From contig JAVBON010000009.1 of NCBI GenBank assembly GCA_031550525.1, positions 42,025 to 106,024 of the forward strand: DNA of 64,000 nucleotides, written 5' to 3'. The notes beneath the pieces are model-generated. The model was not told where the DNA came from, ran no database searches, and worked only from the letters and a program-made list of their open reading frames with translations. The position numbers were made by a program, and so were the translations under genes. Positions 17,058 through 25,673 of this stretch are shown here, piece by piece. This DNA is from WRHT01 sp031550525. GTDB lineage: Bacteria > Desulfobacterota > Desulfovibrionia > Desulfovibrionales > Desulfovibrionaceae. Within the stretch, counting starts at the first letter, position 1; every line of letters starts with the position of its first letter.

Positions 17058-17876
17058 TTAAAATCTCCCGCGCCGCGCGTCGCCATCGCCCTGCGCGCCC
17101 AGCAGCCAGACAATGGCCCGGCGCAAGGCCTCGTTAAAGAAAAACCAATCGTGCTGCCCCTCCCATTCCTCATAGCTGAAGTCATAGGCAAGGCCCGCAA
17201 GGGTATCGCGAAAACGGCAGTTGTAGGCGTAAAGGTAGTCTTGCAGCCCGCAAGCCATGTACAGGCGCGGGCGTGGGCCCGATTCCGCCACTCGCGCGGC
17301 CAGCGCGGCAATTTCATATTCCGGCCCGCTAACCAGCCCCTCACCGAAAATAGCCTTGAAGTCAATCATTAACTGCTCGCCGAAGGCTGTTTTAAATTTG
17401 GCCGCGCCCTCAGGCGCGCGCAAAAGATCCAGATGCTCCTGAAAAAACAGGCAGGCCGAAGAAAAAGCCGCGCAAGCGCCGTACTGTTCCGGCCTGGAAA
17501 AAGCGCAACGCAACGCCCCGTACCCGCCCATGGAGCCGCCCATAATGGCCGTATCCTCACGCCTGTCGGAAATATTGAACAAGCCTTTGCAAATACGGGG
17601 CAGTTCTTCGGTTATGTAGCGAAAATAGCGCGGGCCGTACTTCATGTCGGCATAAAAACTGCGCCCGGCCTCGGGCATTACAAACAAGGCCCTGTACTTG
17701 CGGGCGTAAACAGGCAGCAGGCTGTTGTCCGCCCAGTTATCGCTGTTGCCGTGCAGGCCGTGCAACAGGTAAATTACCGGATAAGGCTCGCCCGGCAAAA
17801 GCTCGCTGGGGCCAATTACCGTCAGGCTCGTATCCATGCCCAGACTTTTTGAGTAAACCGTTCCGCGAAAAATCAT
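17058..17876 (-). CDS. Alpha/beta-hydrolase, esterase D type
   Basis: A 272-residue esterase of the FrmB/tributyrin-esterase group. The catalytic triad can be assigned: Ser in GGSMGGYGALRCAF, Asp in ACGLQDYLYAYN and His in GQHDWFFF. The oxyanion block VIYLLHGLHGNSDNW precedes it. No signal peptide, so cytosolic. It may hydrolyse S-formylglutathione or simple carboxyl esters; the context does not decide. A CCTTATG context (GGAGGCCTTATG) gives a strong Shine-Dalgarno sequence at the chosen start. Confidence 0.85.
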   Translation of the reverse strand: MIFRGTVYSKSLGMDTSLTVIGPSELLPGEPYPVIYLLHGLHGNSDNWADNSLLPVYARKYRALFVMPEAGRSFYADMKYGPRYFRYITEELPRICKGLFNISDRREDTAIMGGSMGGYGALRCAFSRPEQYGACAAFSSACLFFQEHLDLLRAPEGAAKFKTAFGEQLMIDFKAIFGEGLVSGPEYEIAALAARVAESGPRPRLYMACGLQDYLYAYNCRFRDTLAGLAYDFSYEEWEGQHDWFFFNEALRRAIVWLLGAQGDGDARRGRF

Positions 17877-18221
17877 AAGGCCTCCAAAACGCCGGCGGCA
17901 TCCGCCCGCCCCGGCCCCGCATGGTTGTTTTTGTATTTATAGCTCATGTTATACCGTGCGCCGCAATTATATCAATGACAATTTACCGCCGTAACGGACA
18001 GCTTTTGCCTGGCGCCGCCAAAGCGGATTCTCCGCGCCGTTGCGGGCAGCCGCCTCAGGTATGCCGAAAATCGTCTTATGAACAGGCGTTTTTATTCACT
18101 GGCGTCGCATTGGAAAACGCCAGGCAAAACTTGCCTGCCCGCATTATTACATGTACAAAACAGACAAGTTAGCGCACAGCGCACGGGCAACCGCGCAAGC
18201 CGCGAACCGGCGGGTAAATTT

Positions 18222-18725
18222 ATGAAAAAAGCCATTATCTATTCCAGCCTTACGGGCAACACAAAAATGATCGCCCAAGCCATACACGCGGCCCTGCCGC
18301 CAGATACTGAAATATATGCATTGGAAAACGCGCCGGACCCGGCAGCATACGACTTTTTGGCCTTGGGTTATTGGGTGGAAAAGGGCATGGCCAACCAAAA
18401 AATGCTCAAATACATTGAGGGCGTAAAAGGCAAAAAAATAGCTCTGTTCGCCACCCTTGCGGCCTGGCCAGATTCCGACCACGCCAAAAACGCCATCTCC
18501 CGCACAGCGTCCCTGATGCCTGATTGCGAGCTTGTGGGGCATTTTGTCTGCCAAGGCAAGCTCAACCCGGCCCTGCGCTCCGCCATGTCCAAACACCCCG
18601 ACAAACACCACCCGATGACGCCGGAACGCCAAAAACGCTTGGCCGAAGCCGAAAAACACCCCAATGAGCAAGATTGCGCCACCGCGCGGGAAGTATTTGG
18701 AGAAATCGCCAGAAACCTGAGCTAA
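18222..18725 (+). CDS. Flavodoxin-family protein
   Basis: A 167-residue protein starting KKAIIYSSLTGNTKMIAQAI, whose SxTGNT loop is the FMN phosphate-binding site of flavodoxins. It is followed by LALGYWVEKGMANQKMLKYIEG and KIALFATLAAWPDSDHA, which resemble the BilS-like flavodoxin group named in bilirubin reductase studies (lower-confidence recall). It may shuttle electrons for an anaerobic reductase, but no partner gene is adjacent. The ATG at 18222 is chosen since an upstream frame extension to 18078 would add 48 atypical residues. Confidence 0.85.
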   Translation: MKKAIIYSSLTGNTKMIAQAIHAALPPDTEIYALENAPDPAAYDFLALGYWVEKGMANQKMLKYIEGVKGKKIALFATLAAWPDSDHAKNAISRTASLMPDCELVGHFVCQGKLNPALRSAMSKHPDKHHPMTPERQKRLAEAEKHPNEQDCATAREVFGEIARNLS

Positions 18726-18780
18726 ACACGTTCAACCGGACCAATCATCGCCAGCAGCGCGCCCTAGGTGCTGGCCCTAA

Positions 18781-18906
18781 AATGCTCTTTTATTGTATAC
18801 GCAAAGCCGAAGCGGCTTTGCTAAAGGCACGCCGCGCTGCTTGCTTGCGGGCGTCCACTTCAGGGGCGACACAAGCATTTCAGCTTTTTCAAAGTTAAAA
18901 GGCTCT
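18781..18906 (+). mobile_element. MITE-like element, 5'-truncated copy
   Basis: This 126-bp stretch matches the right-hand part of the elements at 38941-39144 and 41653-41855: TGTATACGCAAAGCCGAAGC, GGCACGCCGCGCTGC, TTGCGGGCGTCC, and the right end TTTTTCAAAGTTAAAAGGCT. The left terminal repeat is missing. It lies between the flavodoxin gene and the 3' end of the GT2 gene. Confidence 0.8.
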
Positions 18907-18936
18907 AACTACATATTTTGCAGCGGCTGCGCCGCA

Positions 18937-20220
18937 TCAATACTTGCTTCTATATCCGGCCTCCTTATCCAGCCACTTGGCATACAAATCGCGCACGCTT
19001 AAACCGGGCGGGGCCTCGCCCTCTTCAACCTTATCCCAAAAGTTCCGTAAACCTGAGGCCTTTTCATGCAGGGCGTCAAAATTTATACCGTTTTGCGCGG
19101 CCTGCAACATGCTCTGGGCATCGTTTGCGTTTACCGCCCGCGCTCCCTTTGCGGCCAGCAAAGCTATCGCTCCAGCCGTATCAATCTCCGGCCGCAGCTT
19201 GAATGAAAGCCCCAACGCGTCCGCCGCGCCCTGCAAATTGCCTTTTTCCGCGCGTAGCGCGGCCAATTGGGCATAGCCGTCAAACCATAGCGGCTCTTTG
19301 AGCAAAAAATTCTCCAGGGCGGCTTCGTCGCGCGGGTCCGGCACATGCCTGCGCAACAAACCCAACCTGCGCTCCGGCAGGGCCAAAAACGGGCGGGCGA
19401 ACAGCGAAAGCTCCAGCGTGTAACCCTGCTCCCGCGCGGCAAGATGCATATCGGGCACTATATGGGGCAGGGCCTTTTGCTTGAGCATGGCTCCGTTGTG
19501 CTCTTCATGCGCGTGCCTGCCCTGCGTTTGCCCGCACAGGTGGTAAACAACCGCCTCCGGCACGTGGGCGGAGGCAAAGCCCAGCCTGCCCAGCCTGATG
19601 CCCAGTTCAATATCTTCACCGCCGTTTATAAAGTCTTCGTCAAACAGGCCTATGTCCATGAACAACTTGCGCGGCGTAAGCAGGGCGGCGGCGGTAACGG
19701 CCTGATAACGGCGAGAGCGGGCCACTGCAGGGTGAGAGGCCGGAAAGGCCTCAAAAATATGCACGGGGTAAAACTGCGGCTCAAAACAAATTCCCACATG
19801 CTGCACCCTATCGGCAAAGCCTGAAAACTCTGGGTACAACAGGGTCGGGCCGCAGGCCCCCAGTTTGCCCTGCCCGGTAAAGGCCTTAAGCAGCGGGGCC
19901 AGCCAGCCGGGCGTAACACGGGTATCATTGTTCAAAAAAAACAGATATTCGCTGCAAGCCGCCCTGGCGCCAAGGTTGCAGGCCGGGGCGAAGTTGCGGT
20001 TTACGGGCTGGCGCAAATAACTGAAACGGCCCGGAAAAAGCGCCTCGCCCAGCGTTGCGCACTCTTGCGGGGTGGCGTCGGTGGAGGCGTTATCCACCAC
20101 CAGCACTTCAATGGCCCCGGCGGGCAAGCCGGAAGCGACGCCGGCCAGCGCCAGCAGGCAGCTTTGCGTCAGCGCCCAGCAATTGAGCACAGGTATGATT
20201 ACGGAAACCTTAACATCCAT
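18937..20220 (-). CDS. Family 2 glycosyltransferase
   Basis: A 427-residue GT-A enzyme. The N-terminal domain shows VSVIIPVLNCWALTQSCLLAL, VLVVDNASTDAT, and the metal-binding DxD equivalent NNDTRVTPGWL, then FDEDFINGGEDIELGIRLGRLGF, which holds the catalytic base region (ED). The C-terminal 130 residues (about 290-427) are helical and alanine-rich, TPR-like in spacing (YAQLAALRAEKGNLQGAADALGLSFKLRP). It probably adds a sugar to a surface glycan or protein. It ends 13 bp before the PstS-like gene's end on the same strand, which lies upstream of it, so the two may be cotranscribed. Confidence 0.85.
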   Translation of the reverse strand: MDVKVSVIIPVLNCWALTQSCLLALAGVASGLPAGAIEVLVVDNASTDATPQECATLGEALFPGRFSYLRQPVNRNFAPACNLGARAACSEYLFFLNNDTRVTPGWLAPLLKAFTGQGKLGACGPTLLYPEFSGFADRVQHVGICFEPQFYPVHIFEAFPASHPAVARSRRYQAVTAAALLTPRKLFMDIGLFDEDFINGGEDIELGIRLGRLGFASAHVPEAVVYHLCGQTQGRHAHEEHNGAMLKQKALPHIVPDMHLAAREQGYTLELSLFARPFLALPERRLGLLRRHVPDPRDEAALENFLLKEPLWFDGYAQLAALRAEKGNLQGAADALGLSFKLRPEIDTAGAIALLAAKGARAVNANDAQSMLQAAQNGINFDALHEKASGLRNFWDKVEEGEAPPGLSVRDLYAKWLDKEAGYRSKY

Positions 20221-20233
20221 GCCTTACGGGTCC

Positions 20234-21535
20234 TTACTCAGGGTCTGAATTTACATTTGCCGCGCCTGTAGCGGTTTGTATATGGGGCGCGGTGGATGCG
20301 CCGCCCACAGGCACATACCCCACCTGCTCCACAAGGTATTGCCCCTGTTTCGACGTCATAAATTCCAGCATCTTCCGCACGTTGGGCTTGTCGTTACCCT
20401 TGCGCGTTATGGCGTAAAAATAAGACGAGAGAGGGTAGCCGCCGTTGGCTATGTTCTCTTTAACCGGCGCAATGCCGCCAATCTCAAGCAGTTTTATTTG
20501 CCTGTCGGCGGCCATTTGCGTGGAGAAAAAGCGGAAGGAAAAACCTATGGCCCCGGCATAATTCTTATAATTGGCAACATGGCGGATAATTCCGCCCATG
20601 CCGCCGGGCCGCTCGTTGGTGGGCGGATCAATAATCCGCTCGCCTTGCATAAGGCGCTCCAGGGCGCTCTGGCTGCCGCTGTTTTTGTTGCGCTGAAAAG
20701 GCTTGATGCCGCCCTTGCCGCCCAACTGCGCCCAGCTTGTAATCTTGCCGGAATAAATGCCCCTGATTTGCTCAATGGTAAGGCTGTTAACAGGGTTATC
20801 GGCATTTACAAAAAACACAAAGGCCTCGCGGCCAATGGGGGTGTAAACCAGTTCCACGCCTTTTTGGGCGGCAAACGCTTTTTGCTCGTCAGAAACATCG
20901 GCCATAAAATAAATATCCACCCGCCCGTCCAGCAGCCCTCTAAAGCCGGCTATGGTGTTGGTAAAATGCACTTCATGCGCGGTTGCGCCTTCCGCAACAG
21001 TTTTGCCGTCATAATACGCGTCGTTGGTAACGTAATCGCGCGAAAAACGCGAGCCAAGCGCATAGGATTTTTCAGGGTAAACCGCCGTGGCAAAGGCGGA
21101 ATAGACGGGGTAAAGGGCCAGAGCGCCATCGAGCACGGGCAAATCTCCGTCCAGCCTGAGTGACGACGGCTCGGGCAGGCGCGGCAGCGAAGGTGAAAAT
21201 GGCTGATACGCAACTATATTTACGCCATCGTAAAGCACCGGCACCTTGCCGTCAAAATGCAGATAGGTGGAACGGCTTACAACGGGCACAACCACGCAAA
21301 GAAACAGTATGATATAAAAGCGCTTTGCGTAACGCCTGCTTGCGGGCGCGAAAATAAAGACCAAAATTGAAACCGCGCCAACCGGATAGGCCAACCAGCA
21401 CAGCACATTGTAAAATGTACTGCCCGAGAAGGCCGCGACAAGCATCAGGTAAAAGCCCAACACAAGCAATATGCCGGTCAAAACCACAAACAGCATCAGG
21501 CGCGCCAGCTTTACGGCCATTGCGTAATTTTTCAT
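20234..21535 (-). CDS. Membrane-anchored PstS-like phosphate-binding protein
   Basis: A 433-residue protein with three N-terminal membrane helices (about 8-36, 42-62, 72-88) followed by a PBP-like domain (about 125-410). The ligand domain shows the PstS order VYPVYSAFATAVY...IGREAFVFFVNADNPVNSLTIEQIRGIYSGKITSWAQLGG...RNKNSGSQSALE...GAIGFSF. Ordinary PstS is secreted or a lipoprotein; here it is tethered by several helices. No pstCAB or phoU is nearby, which suggests a sensor or an anion-binding role other than classical uptake. It is upstream of the GT2 gene on the same strand. Confidence 0.8.
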   Translation of the reverse strand: MKNYAMAVKLARLMLFVVLTGILLVLGFYLMLVAAFSGSTFYNVLCWLAYPVGAVSILVFIFAPASRRYAKRFYIILFLCVVVPVVSRSTYLHFDGKVPVLYDGVNIVAYQPFSPSLPRLPEPSSLRLDGDLPVLDGALALYPVYSAFATAVYPEKSYALGSRFSRDYVTNDAYYDGKTVAEGATAHEVHFTNTIAGFRGLLDGRVDIYFMADVSDEQKAFAAQKGVELVYTPIGREAFVFFVNADNPVNSLTIEQIRGIYSGKITSWAQLGGKGGIKPFQRNKNSGSQSALERLMQGERIIDPPTNERPGGMGGIIRHVANYKNYAGAIGFSFRFFSTQMAADRQIKLLEIGGIAPVKENIANGGYPLSSYFYAITRKGNDKPNVRKMLEFMTSKQGQYLVEQVGYVPVGGASTAPHIQTATGAANVNSDPE

Positions 21536-21845
21536 TCCCTCTCCGGTGCGCTAAAAACAACACATAATTTTATCAAATGCGCGGCACTAAACCGGACGCT
21601 TTAAACGACAAAAAAAACAACTTCCGGTACAAACCGCGCGCCGCCTGATTAAAAAACCGGCAAAAACGCGCTTTCCGGCCCAAAGCATACAGGATATCAA
21701 TTATTGCCTCAACTCAATAGCAGGGAATTAAACTGGATATTTGGAGATGTGTAAGATAAGAGCTCCAGATATTATCATACGGTCGCGGATTCTTGAAAAA
21801 AATCGCTTTAGCATACCACACCTAATATTTGAAAAGGACATCGCA
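21536..21845. other. Intergenic, AT-rich toward the right
   Basis: About 310 bp between the divergent PstS-like and TPR genes. Composition shifts from GC-rich on the left to AT-rich on the right. An in-frame extension of the TPR gene back to 21741 is possible but lacks a Shine-Dalgarno sequence. No hairpin or repeat was seen. Confidence 0.35.
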
Positions 21846-23225
21846 ATGGTTAAAAATTTATTAAAACAAGCAAAATACCGCAAAAAACCATGTTTTATTT
21901 TAATCATTGCATTCATGTCTATCAGCATAAGCTTTATTGCGATAAACAACAGCGCATTAGCCATTGATAAAGAAAATGCAGGCAAAATCAAATCTCTGGA
22001 ATATAAAATAGAAGCAAAGCCGGAAGACCCGAGCAATTACGGATACCTTTACAATATATACGACAAACTCAAACTATATGATGAAGCTATAAAAACAACA
22101 GATAGAGGCATTAAAGCCATAAACAAGCATAAAGAAAATTTGTCAAAGGGCTCTTACACCACAAGAAATTCTTCAAGAGACATGCTTATATACGACTACA
22201 ACTTTTACCTGGCCGATCTGTATTTTAGAAAAGGCACGGCCTACATGAAAAAAGGCGACTATACCAAAGCCATAGAGCTTATGAAATATGCCATAGAAGA
22301 TAGCGGGGACACATCGGAATTCTCAGGTAACGAATACAGGTATATCACCCTGGGTGACGCCTACGCCGCGAAAGGTGATAAGGCAAAAGCCATTGAGGCT
22401 TACAACAAGAGCATTTCCATATTACTTGAAAGCATCGCGGCCAGCCCCAGCAAAATTTCTGAAAAGCAGCACAACATTGCCGAAATATATGCAAATAAAC
22501 TCCACGACAAGCATAATGCCGTCTATTACTACCTGAGTTCGACCTTCAAGCCAGACAACTCCGGCTATAAAAACCCAAACCGCTATCTCGCCAGCCTGTT
22601 TTACGATATTGGCATGGATCTTAACGCCATACATTACTACAACAAATTCATGCCAGAACCCCTGTATGGCGCGGGCAAGCCCTACCAAAGACTGGGCCTG
22701 CAAACAGAAGAGCTTTACATAAGCTGTATGTTGGAGCGCCAATCGTCATACAAAACAGCAAAAGGGCAAGAGCAGATAAAACAATGCGATGATTTCGCGC
22801 AAAACGTCCGGCCATTGTGCGAATCTTCTAAAGCCACGCCGGAGCAGACGCTGCAATGCGACAAGCAAGACGGCAACTTTGGCGGCGTTATCGCATACTA
22901 TAAAAACGCGCTCGCCCAAACCCCGCAGGCTGCGGATAACTACATAAAAATTGCGCTATATTCCTATATGCAAAACGGCAACGACTACAGCGACTCCATT
23001 CTTACCCTTGAAGAGGCCGATAAAAAAATTCCCGCCAATGCCGAAATGCAGTATTACATAGGCTATATATATTACAATGGTTTCAATTGCGCCAAGGCTG
23101 CGGAGTATTTCAAAAAAGCCCTTGTCTTGGCCCCCGGCGATCAAAAATATGCCGAAGCCTTGCAGCAGGCTGAAAAAGGCGCTTCATCGCTGTTAAGCAA
23201 GTGGGACGGCCCGCGCTTTAAATAG
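21846..23225 (+). CDS. TPR-repeat protein, probably secreted or membrane-anchored
   Basis: About 459 residues from the ATG at 21846, which has an AAAGGA Shine-Dalgarno sequence. A basic N-terminus and hydrophobic stretch (CFILIIAFMSISISFIAINNSALA) look like a signal peptide, possibly cleaved after ALA. Tetratricopeptide repeats follow, for example DPSNYGYLYNIYDKLKLYDEAIKTT, ADLYFRKGTAYMKKGDYTKAIELM, ITLGDAYAAKGDKAKAIEAYNKS, and at the end YYIGYIYYNGFNCAKAAEYFKKALVLAPGD. TPRs act as protein-binding scaffolds. The gene is visibly more AT-rich and Lys/Ile/Asn-rich than its neighbours, which hints at acquisition. Partner unknown. Confidence 0.78.
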   Translation: MVKNLLKQAKYRKKPCFILIIAFMSISISFIAINNSALAIDKENAGKIKSLEYKIEAKPEDPSNYGYLYNIYDKLKLYDEAIKTTDRGIKAINKHKENLSKGSYTTRNSSRDMLIYDYNFYLADLYFRKGTAYMKKGDYTKAIELMKYAIEDSGDTSEFSGNEYRYITLGDAYAAKGDKAKAIEAYNKSISILLESIAASPSKISEKQHNIAEIYANKLHDKHNAVYYYLSSTFKPDNSGYKNPNRYLASLFYDIGMDLNAIHYYNKFMPEPLYGAGKPYQRLGLQTEELYISCMLERQSSYKTAKGQEQIKQCDDFAQNVRPLCESSKATPEQTLQCDKQDGNFGGVIAYYKNALAQTPQAADNYIKIALYSYMQNGNDYSDSILTLEEADKKIPANAEMQYYIGYIYYNGFNCAKAAEYFKKALVLAPGDQKYAEALQQAEKGASSLLSKWDGPRFK

Positions 23226-23424
23226 CAAAACAAAGCCTCTTCAACTGCAATCTCCGCATGTGAAGGAAGATTAGTTCTTTCGGCCTGCTTGGCTATGCGC
23301 TGGTTAACAACCTGCACAGGTGGAGTGGCGTTTGCCCCGCGTTTTTGCGCGCCAGAAAAGCCGCGCCTTGGCATATAACTTCAGAACCGTATAGAATTAG
23401 GCCGCTCCGGCGGCTTGGTGAGTT

Positions 23425-24168
23425 ATGCTGATAATATTGGGATTTCTTTCAATTATTGTAGGGCTGCTCATAGGCGCCTCAGGTGTGGGAGGGGTGCTGC
23501 TGATACCGCTATTGGCCCACTTTGGCGGGCTGGGCATTCATCAGAGCATGGGCACGGCCCTGTTCAGCTTCTTTTTCACCGGCATAATCGCCACGGCCAT
23601 TTACCGGCGTTACGGCAGCATAGACTGGAAAATAACCATTCCGGTATGCGGCGGCAGCATTTTAACCAGCTACGCCGGGGCTTATGTAAACGCCTATACC
23701 GAGGCCATGCTGCTGTATGTTATTCTTGGCCTGATCATAATAATTTCCAGTTTATTCGCCCTGCGCCCGCCGCAAAAAATTAACGTGGCCGAAAAGCTCA
23801 ACCCGCGAGGGCGCTTTTACACCCTGCTGGCCGTTGGCCTGATAGTAGGCTTTTTGTGCGGCCTTACGGGCATAGGCGGAGGGCTGGTCTCCATACCCGT
23901 TATGCTTGTTCTTGGTTTCAGCCCTTTGGCCAGCATCGCCACCGGGCAGGTTTTGCAAAGCATAGTGGCTATTTTCGGCTCCATAAGCAATATATCCAAC
24001 GGTTTTGTTGAGTTCGGCATCGTCTGGTGGGTAACCTTGCTGGAGCTGGCAGGGGTGGCGCTGGGCGTGCGCATTGCGCACAAGGCTCCGGTGGCTGCAT
24101 TGAAGCGTAACGTTTCAATTTTATGCTTAGCTATTGGTATTTACATGATAGTAAAAGCGCTGGCGTAG
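23425..24168 (+). CDS. TauE/SafE (TSUP) family anion exporter
   Basis: A 247-residue membrane protein with about eight helices. It has the two-fold TSUP repeat: IVGLLIGASGVGGVLLIPLLAHFGG near the start and LIVGFLCGLTGIGGGLVSIPVMLVLGFSP in the second half, the paired G-rich motifs of the family. TSUP proteins move sulfite, sulfonates or similar anions; in a sulfur-metabolising anaerobe an export role for a sulfur anion is plausible but not shown by context. A modular hairpin repeat starts 3 bp after its stop codon. Confidence 0.88.
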   Translation: MLIILGFLSIIVGLLIGASGVGGVLLIPLLAHFGGLGIHQSMGTALFSFFFTGIIATAIYRRYGSIDWKITIPVCGGSILTSYAGAYVNAYTEAMLLYVILGLIIIISSLFALRPPQKINVAEKLNPRGRFYTLLAVGLIVGFLCGLTGIGGGLVSIPVMLVLGFSPLASIATGQVLQSIVAIFGSISNISNGFVEFGIVWWVTLLELAGVALGVRIAHKAPVAALKRNVSILCLAIGIYMIVKALA

Positions 24169-24171
24169 GTT

Positions 24172-24309
24172 GTGCCGACATTCAGAGTGATTTTGCTCTC
24201 TGGCAGGGAAGCAAGGCTTTGAGCCGAAAGAGTATACTCTTACGGTATTCGACTGAGGGCAAAGCCTTGCTGACACAGGCAGAGGGAAAAAGCGCCGGAA
24301 TGACTACAC
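24172..24309 (+). repeat. Modular hairpin repeat, copy A
   Basis: A 138-bp hairpin. Outer arms GTGCCGACATTC and its partner GAATGACTACAC pair imperfectly; inner arms AGCAAGGCTTTG and CAAAGCCTTGCT pair perfectly. Between them lie scaffold blocks shared with copies B and C: GATTTTGCTCTCTGGCA, GTATACTCTTACGG, and TGACACAGGCAGAGGGAAAAAG. It begins 3 bp past the TauE-type gene's stop codon. Confidence 0.75.
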
Positions 24310-24488
24310 TATCTAGCGATTTTGCGTTTTTGGTAAAGCCCTGTTGCCGCCCAATATGAACTGCCCTTGCTTGCGCCATGACAGCCTTGCCAGAATCAAT
24401 TCGCCAACTATGCGTCAATATGGCAGGACGGTTTAAGGGCATGCAAAGACAACGCTCTTTTTGTGCCTGCCCCGCGCCACCCACGCGC

Positions 24489-25268
24489 CTACGCGTTGAC
24501 GATCATAACCCGTAAACCCAAGCGCCGGATTTTTTCAATTTCGCCCATGTTGGCCGATGAATCCGTAACCAGAAGGTCAAACTGGTTAAGGGGCAGGCAG
24601 GTAAAGCAGGCGGTTTTTCCTATTTTTGAGCCGTCGGCCGCAATAATTTTAAGCCCCTTGCAGCGCCGCACCATCATTTCATTTATCTGGGTCTCGTTAT
24701 ACACGTCGGTGGAAACGCCGCCGGAAATGCTCACGCCGTTAACGCCAAGCACGCATATGTCGGCATGCACCTTGCTGATTATAAAGGTGGCGAATTCGCC
24801 GCCAAACGACCTGGTTTTTTTGTGGTATTGCCCACCGGTGCAAATAAGCTCGTTGCTTTCGCCCAGCTCGGCATTTGGCGCCATGGTATTGTTGGTTATT
24901 ATGCGTATGTTGGCGTCGCGCACGCGCGACATCACGCCCAGCGTGGTGGTGCCGGCGTTGCAAAACATGGTGCTGCCCGGCTCTATCATATCCGCTATGG
25001 CCTGGGCGATAAGGTTTTTCTCATGCAGCATTATGCTGCCTTTTTTTTCAAAATACATAGCCTCACGCGGCTGCGGGCGCATTTCCACCCCGCCGTAAGA
25101 CCTTAGCAGAAGACCGCGTTGTTCCAGATTTGCCAAATCTCTCCTTATGGTCATTTCCGAAGTGCCGAACTGGGCGCTCAATTCCTTTATATTGGCCTCG
25201 CCCCTGCTCGTAAGGTGGCGCAGTATGCTGTCGCGCCTTTGCGATATGACAGTGCGGCTCTGTTTCAT
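24489..25268 (-). CDS. DeoR-family transcriptional regulator of the sugar-acid operon
   Basis: A 259-residue DeoR/GlpR protein. The N-terminal winged HTH (about 8-62) has SRGEANIKELSAQFGTSEMTIRRDLANLEQRGLLLRSYGGV, the family pattern. The C-terminal DeoRC sensor domain (about 80-240) shows KNLIAQAIADMIEPGSTMFCNAGTTT and the phosphate-sugar binding core ADICVLGVNGVSISGGVSTDVYNETQINEMM, then IIAADGSKIGKTA. It should bind a phosphorylated sugar made by the divergent operon and repress or activate that operon. The AT-rich divergent region carries repeated ACATAAAA motifs that are its likely targets. Confidence 0.88.
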   Translation of the reverse strand: MKQSRTVISQRRDSILRHLTSRGEANIKELSAQFGTSEMTIRRDLANLEQRGLLLRSYGGVEMRPQPREAMYFEKKGSIMLHEKNLIAQAIADMIEPGSTMFCNAGTTTLGVMSRVRDANIRIITNNTMAPNAELGESNELICTGGQYHKKTRSFGGEFATFIISKVHADICVLGVNGVSISGGVSTDVYNETQINEMMVRRCKGLKIIAADGSKIGKTACFTCLPLNQFDLLVTDSSANMGEIEKIRRLGLRVMIVNA

Positions 25269-25355
25269 CGTGCCTCCGGCATCCTTAGGTATGCACCCGT
25301 TTCAGGCCCGCTCGCATAACAGGCCGGGGTGTTTTGTTTATTTCTCTTAAATTTT

Positions 25356-25576
25356 ACATAAAAAACCACATAAAACAACTTTTTTGTTAATTTTAACATA
25401 AAAATTGTTATTTGTTATATCCATTCCCAGGCTTTTTAATAGCGGAATAAGCACTTTTTTCTGAAAATTAAATTCAACAAAAATAAATAATTATTTAAAA
25501 TTTATCCTCATAGCGCATTCAGGATCGAACAAAAAAACAACCATTTCAATTTTATTTGAACTTGTTACTTTTATGT
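25356..25576. promoter_or_regulatory. Divergent control region with repeated ACATAAAA operator half-sites
   Basis: ACATAAAA occurs at 25356-25363, 25368-25375 and 25396-25403, and as the reverse complement TTTTATGT at 25569-25576, in a strongly AT-rich 400-bp region between the DeoR gene and the kinase. The first two copies are exactly 12 bp apart. The outer copies read CCACATAAAA and TTTTATGTGA. This is the expected place for DeoR-type operators and for both promoters. Confidence 0.55.
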
Positions 25577-25673
25577 GAATCTAATAAAAAAATGTAAACG
25601 GCATCTCAAAAGTACTGCCGCGCATCTTACCGCCTTGCGGCGGCATTGCGCGCATAAAAGGCGGCTTGTTGTC

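Noticed and set aside
24182..24484. A 100-codon open frame on the minus strand after the TauE-type gene
   Set aside because: It runs through hairpin repeat A, has no Shine-Dalgarno sequence and no protein-like pattern.
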